Shown here piece after piece: positions 26,728 to 34,751 of a DNA stretch of 64,000 nt. Every line of letters starts with the position of its first letter. The first letter of the stretch is position 1. The stretch is from Trinickia dinghuensis (GTDB lineage: Bacteria; Pseudomonadota; Gammaproteobacteria; Burkholderiales; Burkholderiaceae), in the NCBI RefSeq assembly GCF_003367175.1, contig NZ_QRGA01000015.1, positions 186,001 to 250,000 on the forward strand, read 5' to 3'. Below the pieces are notes generated by a model. The model saw only the letters and a list, made by a program, of their open reading frames with translations. It did not search any database and was not told the DNA's origin. Both the position numbers and the translations under genes were made by a program.

Positions 26728-27935
26728 CATTCCTGCGTTCGTTCCTAATCCAACCGCAACTGCTTCCGAGCGCTAAGCTGTTCATAGGTCTATTGCGCCG
26801 CATCAAGGTGGGCCACCTAACGCTTTCGATGCCCGAGGGCGCGCGAGAAATCTTCGGAGACCCGCGCGAGCCGCTCTGTGCGGCGCTGCAAATTTCGGAT
26901 TGGCGTGCTTGCCGCGCGATCTTGCGTTCGGGCGACATCGGCCTGGCCGAAGCGTACCGCGCCGGTTGGATCGATTCCCCGGATTTCACGGCCCTACTGC
27001 GCTTGGCCATTCGAAACGAGGCAGCGATCGCTCGCACGGTTCATGGCCGCAGGCTCGAGCAGCTGTGGTACAACCTGCGCCACCGCCTGCGCGGCAATAC
27101 GCGTGCGGGCAGCCGGCGCAATATCCACGCGCACTACGACGTAGGCAATGCGTTTTACGGCCTCTGGCTCGATCCAACGTGGACGTATTCGAGCGCGTTG
27201 TTCGACGGCGACTACTCCCGTACGCTTGAAGCGGCGCAGCATGCAAAGTACCAACGCATCGTCGATACGCTCGGCCTGCGTCCCGGCATGCGCGTGCTCG
27301 AGATCGGGTGCGGCTGGGGCGGCTTTGCGCGGCATGTGGCGAGACTCGGCGTCGACGTCCATGCCGTGACGATCTCGCCGAGCCAGCACGGGTTCGCGGT
27401 AGAGCGCGTTGCGCGCGAAGGCCTTGATCGACTCGCCCGTATCGATCTTTGCGACTACCGCGATCTGCGCGGCCAATATGACGCGATCGTTTCGATCGAA
27501 ATGTTCGAGGCCGTGGGAGAGATGTATTGGCCAACTTGGTTCGGTACGCTGCGCCGATGCCTAGCGCCGCATGGGCGCGCGCTCGTGCAGACGATCACGA
27601 TCCACGATAAGCGCTTTCGCGCCTACCGAGCCTCAAGCGACTTCATTCGCGAATATGTCTTCCCCGGAGGCATGTTGCCGAGCCCAGAACTGTTCGTGAA
27701 GCGCGCCTCGGAAGCACATCTTTTCGCACAGCCATCGCTCTCCTTCGGGCTTGATTATGCGCACACGCTGTGCCTCTGGCATGGCGCCTTCGAGGGTCGT
27801 CTTGAAACCGTACGGTCGCTCGGTCTCGATGAAAAATTCATCCGCACCTGGCGCCTCTATCTGGCTTACTGCGAAGCCGGATTCGCGGAGCAGCGCACCG
27901 ACGTCATGCAGTTCATCGTGCAGCGCACGGACTAA
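26724..27935 (+). CDS. Cyclopropane-fatty-acyl-phospholipid synthase-like protein (second copy)
   Basis: This is a 403-residue, full-length CFAS-family enzyme. The N-terminal lipid-binding domain (about 1-110) is followed by NIHAHYDVGNAFYGLWLD, SAM motif VLEIGCGWGGFARHVA, SIEMFEAVGEMYWPTWF and FIREYVFPGGMLPS. The position of the E. coli CFA synthase LHTIG segment reads VQTITI, as in UfaA-like and other non-canonical relatives, so plain methylation rather than ring closure is possible. It ends the tightly coupled part of the ECF operon. Confidence 0.87.
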   Translation: MTFLRSFLIQPQLLPSAKLFIGLLRRIKVGHLTLSMPEGAREIFGDPREPLCAALQISDWRACRAILRSGDIGLAEAYRAGWIDSPDFTALLRLAIRNEAAIARTVHGRRLEQLWYNLRHRLRGNTRAGSRRNIHAHYDVGNAFYGLWLDPTWTYSSALFDGDYSRTLEAAQHAKYQRIVDTLGLRPGMRVLEIGCGWGGFARHVARLGVDVHAVTISPSQHGFAVERVAREGLDRLARIDLCDYRDLRGQYDAIVSIEMFEAVGEMYWPTWFGTLRRCLAPHGRALVQTITIHDKRFRAYRASSDFIREYVFPGGMLPSPELFVKRASEAHLFAQPSLSFGLDYAHTLCLWHGAFEGRLETVRSLGLDEKFIRTWRLYLAYCEAGFAEQRTDVMQFIVQRTD

Positions 27936-28101
27936 CGATGCGGGCATGGCGAGCCGGCTTGGTGGCGACGATTGGGCCGCTTCCACTCGACCGTGAACAA
28001 ACGCACGCATCCGGACACCGCCCTCGACCGTATTTGCCAATGTTCGACGCGAAGTCCACGTCGATGAAGCCGTAGTCAATATCCGTCAGGAGGATCGCAC
28101 C

Positions 28102-28668
28102 ATGAAGTCGTATATTTTTGCTACTGCCGCTGTGACTGCCGCAATCTTGGCAGCATGCGGGGGCGGCGGGAGTTCAACGCAGGCGCCCGTGGCACAGTAT
28201 CCGCAAAACGCCGATATGTGGGCGGGCCTGGGCGGAAACGCAAACGCGCCCGCTGCGGTCGCGAAGGTCGTTGACGACGCCGTGGCGGGTTTGCTCGCCG
28301 ACCCCAAGGAAGCGCCCTATTTCGCTCACATCGGCATGCCGGGCCATGACTCGATCGGCCGGCTAAAGGCCTGCCTCAACCTTCAGTTCGACGCACTTTT
28401 CGGCGGACCCTACTCGTATCCAGGTATGGTCACTGCAGACGGCACCACGCAGATGTGTGATGACATGACCTCCGTGCACGCCGACGTCGGCGTGCCGAGT
28501 TGCGTATTCGATCAATTCATTACCGATGCCGCGGCTGTCATGAAAGCGGACGGTGTGCCGGACGCCTACGTCGGTCGCGTCGCGCCAGTGCTCGTCGGGC
28601 TTAAGCCGCAAATACTCGCGTCGAATCCACAGTATCTGGGGCCCAACACCGCGGCCAATTGCCAATGA
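28102..28668 (+). CDS. Lipoprotein with a group-1 truncated-hemoglobin-like domain
   Basis: This 188-residue protein has a lipoprotein signal peptide with lipobox L-A-A-C (Cys19), a GGGGSS linker and a domain from about residue 45 resembling truncated globins. APYFAHIGM, RLKACLNLQFDALFGGPYSYPG and the H126 region (SVHADVG-x-P-x2-FDQFI) match the helix E-F pattern, with H126 as likely proximal haem ligand. Cys91, Cys119, Cys134 and Cys187 could form disulfides in the periplasm. It begins 166 bp after the CFAS gene and is coupled by ATGA to the next gene. A haem or oxygen-related role at the envelope is inferred. Confidence 0.75.
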   Translation: MKSYIFATAAVTAAILAACGGGGSSTQAPVAQYPQNADMWAGLGGNANAPAAVAKVVDDAVAGLLADPKEAPYFAHIGMPGHDSIGRLKACLNLQFDALFGGPYSYPGMVTADGTTQMCDDMTSVHADVGVPSCVFDQFITDAAAVMKADGVPDAYVGRVAPVLVGLKPQILASNPQYLGPNTAANCQ

Positions 28669-29375
28669 GAACCCGAACCGTCTCTATTGTTGCAGGGGCT
28701 TTGTCGTGCGCTCTTCTCGGAACGGGCGGCGTAGGCTTGCTGCATCTCCCCGCTGCTCGGCCCCTCCTGCGAGCGCTCGGCTTGCCCTGCCCCGTCGAGA
28801 ACGTGTCGACGGCCGAAGTCCAATCTCTTCAATCGCGTGGCTGGGCTGGCTTTGCGCGCCTTAACCCGGCGCCGATTCGCCCGGCGCCGGCCGGCTTGGC
28901 ATTCGATACCACCACGGAAAGCGATGCCTTGCAGTGGACGAAAGCTAGATCGATATCATGCAAAGCCATCCGGCACGGGTACCGCTATCTTCGCTGTCGC
29001 GGTTTCTCGGCGGCCGCGCTCGGCCTCGCGGGTCCACCCGTCAGCGAGATGTGGTTGAGTTTCGGCCCTGACGACAGGTTGATCGGCGTCGACATCTACA
29101 CGCGCGGAATGAGCGCCGAACAGGTCAGCGATGTTTGGGACCACTCCACAGCAGCGCTGAACCGTTTGTTAGGGGCACCGCCGATAGCATTTGGAAATGC
29201 CAGCCCGGCTGCGCTGCGTGCCCAAGCCGGCGAGACCGCGCGCGTCCAATATCGGTACTCGAACTACCTTGTTACGATAACGGCTAGCAATATGCCAAAG
29301 ATCGGGCTGGCGGTGCGCTTGCAGTACCTTTCGCCAGGGGCGGCCGTTCGCGACAATGCCGCGGCGGCCACTTGA
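28665..29375 (+). CDS. Exported protein of unknown function
   Basis: This 236-residue protein has a signal peptide or N-terminal anchor (about residues 7-28) and no recognised domain. Visible features are a SFGPDDRLIGVDIYTRGMS segment and four cysteines. Its ATG overlaps the globin-lipoprotein stop by four bases, so the two are probably one functional pair. A start at a TTG six bases upstream is possible but less likely. Confidence 0.7.
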   Translation: MRTRTVSIVAGALSCALLGTGGVGLLHLPAARPLLRALGLPCPVENVSTAEVQSLQSRGWAGFARLNPAPIRPAPAGLAFDTTTESDALQWTKARSISCKAIRHGYRYLRCRGFSAAALGLAGPPVSEMWLSFGPDDRLIGVDIYTRGMSAEQVSDVWDHSTAALNRLLGAPPIAFGNASPAALRAQAGETARVQYRYSNYLVTITASNMPKIGLAVRLQYLSPGAAVRDNAAAAT

Positions 29376-29400
29376 ACAGCGGCAGCTTTTTTCTCGGAGT

Positions 29401-29432
29401 GTCGCGTGCGCAGAGATGAGAGCGCACGCGAC
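29401..29432. repeat. Perfect 11-bp inverted repeat
   Basis: GTCGCGTGCGC (29401-29411) and GCGCACGCGAC (29422-29432) flank a 10-base AG-rich loop, 25 bp after the preceding stop codon. It can form a strong hairpin, but no T-run follows on the plus strand. It is either a 3'-end stabiliser or a protein-binding site. Confidence 0.55.
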
Positions 29433-29566
29433 TGTGAAAGACGAGGAGCGCTGGCCGACAACCCGCACTGGCTCACGCGGCGTCCAGCGGACACTGGGTT
29501 GTCTGCGTATGCGCTCACGAATTGACGCCGTCTAGCTACCAAGAAAATTGTGTAACACCGCGATAC

Positions 29567-29658
29567 ACGAGGGGACGGCGCGGCGCACCCAAATCCTTTG
29601 TTTTCATCACGTTATCGTGTTTTGCGGCACACAGCGCGCCGCGACGACATCCCCTCGT
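29567..29658. repeat. 92-bp imperfect inverted-repeat element (MITE-like or structured RNA)
   Basis: The outer arms ACGAGGGGA and TCCCCTCGT pair perfectly over nine bases. After a 3-base bulge, CGGCGCGGCGC pairs with a near-complement of it (10 of 11). The 47-base centre is T-rich and contains CACG-TTAT-CGTG. No clear target-site duplication is visible. The rest of the gene-free 29376-29725 stretch holds the 11-bp hairpin, this element and the tandem box at 29659. Confidence 0.5.
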
Positions 29659-29675
29659 CTTAAGAATCGCTTAAG
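29659..29675 (+). promoter_or_regulatory. PmrA/QseB-type tandem box CTTAAG-N5-CTTAAG
   Basis: This is a perfect direct repeat of CTTAAG with an 11-bp period, the strongest match in the window to the recalled PmrA/PreA/QseB consensus. It lies 50 bp upstream of the 82-residue gene at 29726 and abuts the inverted-repeat element. It parallels the box at 2305-2321. Confidence 0.5.
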
Positions 29676-29725
29676 GCACTGCCCCCAACATCTGCCGGCC
29701 GCTATACGCGATGGAGGCCGGCCCG

Positions 29726-29974
29726 ATGACTGACCCAAACGAACATGCTGCGCCGCGCAAGCCGCGCACGATGCTGCAGCGCATCCTGAGCCACCACGAG
29801 CTCGCCACGTTGCTGCTTTTGCTCCACTCGCCGATCGACGTCTCCGCGAAGCCGGAGATTCCGATGCTGCAGGAAGCCGGCCTCGTGGAGTCCGTCACGC
29901 TCGAAACGGGCGATACCCGCTTTCAATTGACCGAAGACGGCAATGCCGTCCTACGCGTGCTCGGCCTGAGCTGA
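29726..29974 (+). CDS. Small protein with a winged-helix-like C-terminus
   Basis: This 82-residue protein is highly charged. Its LSHHELATLLLLLHSPIDV helix and LQEAGLVES-x7-DTRFQLTEDGNAVLRVLG tail resemble the recognition helix and wing of a winged helix. GGAGG at 29714-29718 supports ATG 29726 over an ATG at 29711. No close family is recognised. It may be a small DNA-binding protein or adaptor; it stands alone downstream of the tandem box. Confidence 0.65.
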   Translation: MTDPNEHAAPRKPRTMLQRILSHHELATLLLLLHSPIDVSAKPEIPMLQEAGLVESVTLETGDTRFQLTEDGNAVLRVLGLS

Positions 29975-30046
29975 ACGCGCGCCCGCGCCTCCCCCCCACC
30001 GCCAGCCCTTCCAGCCCTGCTCGCTCCACCCGTGTACCCAGCGGGT

Positions 30047-30120
30047 GGCAAATGCGCTCATGCAAAGTGAGCGGCTTGAGCATCGAAAGCGCCCCCCCTG
30101 CTGCCTACACTTCGACGCGT
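30047..30120 (+). promoter_or_regulatory. 74-bp conserved regulatory element, copy 2
   Basis: This is the second copy of the element at 19457-19530. GCTCA-N7-TGAGC is at 30056-30072, a further TGAGC follows, and the identical 20-base blocks around CATCGAAAGC and the one ending CTTCGACGCGT are present. TACACT at 30106-30111 is a likely -10. It lies 150 bp before the acyl-CoA synthetase gene and probably drives the valine operon under the AraC protein of 18348-19367. Confidence 0.75.
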
Positions 30121-30270
30121 GGTCCATCGACATCGGCATAAGCGATCGAAAACCGCTTTGCCGGTGGCGCGACGCATCCGCGTCTATAAATTAGGAAACG
30201 CGCCGGAACCACAAGCAAAGCAACCCGACTTTGCATGGGCCGAGCGCCGCGTAGGCTTCAGGAGACAGAA

Positions 30271-32019
30271 ATGAACCCGTCACAGCGCTTTCTAGCCGCG
30301 CGCGACTTCCTGTTGCGCCATCGGTCCGACTACGGCCATGCTTATCGCCACTTCGCATGGCCCGCACTCGGCGATTTCAACTGGGCCATCGACTACTTCG
30401 ACGAAATCGCCCGCGGCAACCGAGCCCCGGCGCTCTGGCTCGTCGATGCAAACACCGGGCAAGAAATCAAACTCTCGTTCGAGCAGATGTCCGAACGCTC
30501 GTCGCGCATCGCCAATCATCTGCGCGACCTGGGCGTCGGCCGCGGCGACCGCATCCTGCTCATGCTCCCCAACCGCGTCGAACTCTGGGACGCCATGCTC
30601 GCCGCGATCAAGCTCGGCGCGATCTTGATGCCGGCCACGACCCAGTTGTCCGCCGGCGATCTGCGCGAGCGCATCGAGATCGGCCAGCCGACGTTCGCGA
30701 TCGTCGATGCGGCCGAGTGCGGCAAGTTCGACACGGCCGATGCAGCGCTCGTGAAGATCGCCGTCGGCGCCGAACCGGGCGCGCCGGCGGCCGGCTGGCA
30801 CCGCTTCGAGGACGGCTATGCCGCCTCGCCCGAATTCGACCCGCGCGCCGCCACGCTCGCGCGCGACCCGCTGCTGCTCTATTTCACCTCGGGCACGACC
30901 TCGAAGCCGAAGCTCGTCGAGCACACGCACGAGAGCTACCCGGTCGGCAGCTTGTCGACGATGTACTGGATCGGGCTGCAACCGGGCGACGTGCATTGGA
31001 ACATCAGCTCGCCGGGCTGGGCCAAGCACGCATGGAGCTGCTTCTTCGCGCCTTGGAATGCCGGCGCGTGCGTCTTCGTGCTCACTTATGCGCGCTTCGA
31101 CGCCAAGACCGTGCTCGACACGCTGACGCGCCACGGCATCACGACGCTGTGCGCACCGCCGACCGTCTGGCGCATGCTCGTTCAGGAGCCGCTCGCGTCT
31201 CATGCCGTTTCGCTGCGGGAGATCGTCGGCGCGGGCGAACCGCTCAATCCGGAAATCATCGAACGCGTGAAAGCGGCGTGGGGCATCACGATCCGCGACG
31301 GCTACGGTCAGACGGAGACGACCTGCCAAATCGGCAATTCGCCGGGACAGGCCGTGATCCCGGGCTCCATGGGGCGGCCGATGCCGGGCTACCGGGTCTT
31401 GCTCGTCGATCCCGACGGACACCCCGCTGAAGAAGGCGAAATCGCACTGAGGCTCGGTGGCGCGCAAGACGATGGCGATACTGGCGATACCGCCGAACCT
31501 TGCGAGCGCCCGCTCGGCTTGATGACACGCTATGCGAACAACGCGGAGGCAACGGCGCGCGTGATGCGCGACGGCCGCTATCACACGTCGGATGTCGCGA
31601 TGCGCAGGGAAGACGGTTACTACGTCTATGTCGGCCGTGCCGACGACGTCTTCAAGTCGTCCGACTATCGCTTGAGCCCGTTCGAACTCGAAAGCGCGCT
31701 GATCGAACACGAGGCGGTGGCGGAAGCGGCGGTCGTGCCGAGCCCCGATCCGCTGCGGCTGGCGGTCCCGAAAGCCTATGTGATGCTGCGCCACGGCTAT
31801 ACGTTCAGCCCGGAACTCGCCAGGAGCATCTTCGCGTTTTCGCGCGAACGGCTTTCGCCGTACAAGCGGATCCGTCGCCTCGAAGTCTACGAGTTGCCCA
31901 AGACGATCTCCGGGAAGATCCGCCGAGTGGAATTGCGCCGCCGCGAAATGGAGCGCGGCGACGCCGCCGAACGGCTGCCCGGCGAGTATTGGGAAGAGGA
32001 CTTCCCCGATCTGCGGTGA
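30271..32019 (+). CDS. AMP-dependent acyl-CoA synthetase
   Basis: This is a 582-residue adenylate-forming ligase with P-loop LLYFTSGTTSKPKLVEHTH, motif DGYGQTETT near residue 350 and the C-terminal catalytic Lys in KTISGKIRRVELR. It resembles medium or branched-chain acyl-CoA synthetases of the Acs/benzoate-CoA ligase superfamily. CAGGAGAC precedes ATG 30271. As the first gene of the valine-type operon it could activate free isobutyrate or another short branched acid to feed the dehydrogenase at 19587. Confidence 0.88.
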   Translation: MNPSQRFLAARDFLLRHRSDYGHAYRHFAWPALGDFNWAIDYFDEIARGNRAPALWLVDANTGQEIKLSFEQMSERSSRIANHLRDLGVGRGDRILLMLPNRVELWDAMLAAIKLGAILMPATTQLSAGDLRERIEIGQPTFAIVDAAECGKFDTADAALVKIAVGAEPGAPAAGWHRFEDGYAASPEFDPRAATLARDPLLLYFTSGTTSKPKLVEHTHESYPVGSLSTMYWIGLQPGDVHWNISSPGWAKHAWSCFFAPWNAGACVFVLTYARFDAKTVLDTLTRHGITTLCAPPTVWRMLVQEPLASHAVSLREIVGAGEPLNPEIIERVKAAWGITIRDGYGQTETTCQIGNSPGQAVIPGSMGRPMPGYRVLLVDPDGHPAEEGEIALRLGGAQDDGDTGDTAEPCERPLGLMTRYANNAEATARVMRDGRYHTSDVAMRREDGYYVYVGRADDVFKSSDYRLSPFELESALIEHEAVAEAAVVPSPDPLRLAVPKAYVMLRHGYTFSPELARSIFAFSRERLSPYKRIRRLEVYELPKTISGKIRRVELRRREMERGDAAERLPGEYWEEDFPDLR

Positions 32020-32173
32020 AAGTGAGAGTGAAGGTGACGAAGCCTACGATGCCGGGAACACCGCCCCCGCATTCCCATCCCCGCAAGCCGCGCCTGCCCC
32101 GCGCGCCGGCTTGCTTTCGCGCGGCGAGCCTGCAACGGCCGCGCATCCCCTTGAACCGAACCGGAGTCCATCG

Positions 32174-33694
32174 ATGAGCGCATCTTCCGCCGCCGGCGCA
32201 AACCATCCGACCGTCAAGCTGCTGATCAACGGAGAATTCGTCGAATCCGCCTCGACCGAGTGGCGCGATATCGTCAATCCCGCCACGCAGGAAGTGCTGG
32301 CGCGCGTGCCCTTTGCCACCCGCGCGGAAGTCGATGCCGCCGTCGGCGCCGCGCAAACGGCGTTCGCGCAATGGAAGTCGACCCCGATCGCCGCGCGCGC
32401 CCGAATCATGCTGAAGTACCAGGCGCTGATTCGCGAACACATGCCGCGCATCGCGAAGATCCTGACGGCCGAGCAAGGCAAGACGCTGCCCGATGCCGAA
32501 GGCGACATCTTCCGCGGGCTCGAGGTCGTCGAGCATGCGGCATCGATCGGCACGCTGCAGCTCGGCGAGTTCGCCGAGAATGTGGCGGGCGGTGTCGATA
32601 CCTATACGCTGCGCCAGCCGATCGGTGTTTGCGCGGGCATCACCCCGTTCAACTTTCCGGCCATGATCCCGCTGTGGATGTTCCCGATGGCGATCGTCTG
32701 CGGCAATACGTTCGTGCTCAAACCCTCCGAGCAAGACCCGCTCTCGACGATGGCGCTCGTCGAGCTCGCGATCGAAGCCGGCATCCCGCGCGGCGTGCTC
32801 AACGTCGTCCACGGCGGCAAGGAAGTGGTTGACGCGCTGTGCACGCATGAAGCCGTCAAAGCGGTCTCGTTCGTCGGTTCGACGGCCGTCGGCACGCATG
32901 TTTATACGCTCGCGAGCGAACACGGCAAGCGCGTGCAGTCGATGATGGGCGCGAAAAACCACGCCATCGTGCTGCCCGACGCCAATCGCGAGCAAACGCT
33001 CAATGCGCTCGTAGGCGCCGGCTTCGGAGCGGCGGGACAGCGCTGCATGGCGACGTCGGCGCTGGTGCTCGTCGGCGCGGCGCGCGAATGGCTGCCGGAC
33101 CTCGTCGCGCGCGCCAAGGCGCTCAAGATCAACGCGGGCATCGAGCCGAATACCGATGTCGGTCCGCTCGTATCGAAGGCCGCCAAGGAACGCGTGCTGT
33201 CGCTGATCGCCAAGGGCGCCGACGAAGGGGCGACGCTCGAACTCGACGGACGCGGCGTGCGTGTGCCCGGCTACGAGGAAGGCAACTTCATCGGCCCGAC
33301 GATCTTCTCGGGCGTGACCACCGACATGACGATCTACCGCACGGAGATCTTCGGCCCGGTGCTCGTGGTGCTGAACGTTGCAACGCTCGACGACGCCATC
33401 GCGCTCGTCAACCGCAATCCGTTCGGCAACGGCGTCGGCCTGTTCACGCAAAGCGGCGCGGCGGCGCGCAAGTTCCAAAGCGAAATCGACGTCGGCCAAG
33501 TCGGGATCAACATTCCGATTCCCGTGCCCGTTCCGTTCTTCAGCTTCACGGGCTCGCGCGGCTCGAAGCTCGGCGACTTGGGCCCCTACGGCAAGCAAGT
33601 CGTTCAGTTTTATACGCAGACGAAGACGGTCACGTCGCGCTGGTTCGACGATGCATCCGTTGGCGGCGTCAACACGACGATCAGCCTGCGCTGA
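32174..33694 (+). CDS. mmsA: CoA-acylating methylmalonate-semialdehyde dehydrogenase
   Basis: This 506-residue aldehyde dehydrogenase has VNPATQEVLARVPFATRAEVDAAV, ITPFNFPAMIPLWMFP, FVGSTAVGTHVY and the catalytic Cys in GAAGQRCMATSALVLVG. The Arg- and CoA-binding features of the MmsA branch are consistent. It oxidises methylmalonate semialdehyde to propionyl-CoA, releasing CO2, in valine degradation. ATG 32174 precedes SASSAAGANHP. It is followed by mmsB. Confidence 0.95.
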   Translation: MSASSAAGANHPTVKLLINGEFVESASTEWRDIVNPATQEVLARVPFATRAEVDAAVGAAQTAFAQWKSTPIAARARIMLKYQALIREHMPRIAKILTAEQGKTLPDAEGDIFRGLEVVEHAASIGTLQLGEFAENVAGGVDTYTLRQPIGVCAGITPFNFPAMIPLWMFPMAIVCGNTFVLKPSEQDPLSTMALVELAIEAGIPRGVLNVVHGGKEVVDALCTHEAVKAVSFVGSTAVGTHVYTLASEHGKRVQSMMGAKNHAIVLPDANREQTLNALVGAGFGAAGQRCMATSALVLVGAAREWLPDLVARAKALKINAGIEPNTDVGPLVSKAAKERVLSLIAKGADEGATLELDGRGVRVPGYEEGNFIGPTIFSGVTTDMTIYRTEIFGPVLVVLNVATLDDAIALVNRNPFGNGVGLFTQSGAAARKFQSEIDVGQVGINIPIPVPVPFFSFTGSRGSKLGDLGPYGKQVVQFYTQTKTVTSRWFDDASVGGVNTTISLR

Positions 33695-33788
33695 GGTCTG
33701 ATGTGATGCGTCATGCCTGACGCCGAGATCCGGCCAATGTCGGATCCCGGCTCGAATCGAACACGGAGAGAATACGGAGTCACACGCC

Positions 33789-34682
33789 ATGAAGATCGGA
33801 TTCATCGGCCTGGGCAACATGGGCGCGCCGATGGCGCTCAACCTGCTCAAGAACGGCCATTCGCTGCAAGCGTTCGACCTGAGCGAAGCCGCGCTGCGCA
33901 AGCTGGCGGACGCCGGCGCGGCGGCATGCGCGTCGCCGAAGGCGGCCGCGGCCGACGTCGAACTCGTCGTCACGATGCTGCCGGCCGCCGCGCACGTGCG
34001 CGGCGTGCTGACGGACGAGCAAGGCGTACTGGCCGGGATCGCGCCCGGTGTGACGATCGTCGATTCGAGCACGATCGACCCGGCGAGCGTCCAGGCTTTC
34101 GCCAAGCTCGCGGCTGCGCGCGGCAACGCTTTCGTCGATGCGCCCGTCTCGGGCGGCACCGGCGGCGCCGCGGCCGGCACGCTGACGTTCATGGTGGGCG
34201 CAAACGAAACGCTGTTCGCCGACGTCGAGCCGGTACTCCGCGCGATGGGCAAGAACATCGTCCACTGCGGCGATACCGGCATGGGTCAAGTCGCGAAGAT
34301 CTGCAATAACCTCCTGCTCGGCATCACGATGACGGGCGTGGCCGAAGCGATGTCGCTCGGCGCTACGCTCGGCATCGATCCGAAGGTGCTGGCCGGCATC
34401 ATCAATACGTCGACGGGCCGATGCTGGAGTTCGGACACCTACAACCCCTATCCGGGCATCGTCGACACCGCACCCGCCTCGCGCGGCTACACGGGCGGCT
34501 TCGGGGCGGATCTGATGCTCAAGGACCTGGGCCTCGCGGTCGATGCGGCCCGCTCGGCCAAGCAGCCGATCTTTCTCGGCGCGCTCGCGCAGCAGCTCTA
34601 TCAGGCGATGAGCGCGGGCGGCCAAGGCGGGCTCGATTTCTCGGCGATCATCTCGCTCTATCGAAGCCGCGCATCGCAATGA
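33789..34682 (+). CDS. mmsB: 3-hydroxyisobutyrate dehydrogenase
   Basis: This 297-residue enzyme has the N-terminal Rossmann motif IGFIGLGNMGAPMALNL, substrate motif DAPVSGGTGGAAAGTLTFMVG and catalytic Lys in GQVAKICNNLLLG. It oxidises 3-hydroxyisobutyrate to methylmalonate semialdehyde for MmsA. It sits 94 bp after mmsA and 69 bp before the hydrolase on the same strand. Confidence 0.95.
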   Translation: MKIGFIGLGNMGAPMALNLLKNGHSLQAFDLSEAALRKLADAGAAACASPKAAAADVELVVTMLPAAAHVRGVLTDEQGVLAGIAPGVTIVDSSTIDPASVQAFAKLAAARGNAFVDAPVSGGTGGAAAGTLTFMVGANETLFADVEPVLRAMGKNIVHCGDTGMGQVAKICNNLLLGITMTGVAEAMSLGATLGIDPKVLAGIINTSTGRCWSSDTYNPYPGIVDTAPASRGYTGGFGADLMLKDLGLAVDAARSAKQPIFLGALAQQLYQAMSAGGQGGLDFSAIISLYRSRASQ

Positions 34683-34751
34683 CGGGCGATGCGGCGGCAT
34701 ACCTCGGCAAACGTCAATGAAAACGGCAATGAAATTGAAAGGAGTCCATGC

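Noticed and set aside
31805..34282. 825-codon open frame antisense to the mmsA region
   Set aside because: Antisense shadow of strongly conserved mmsA and mmsB; no start context or domain.
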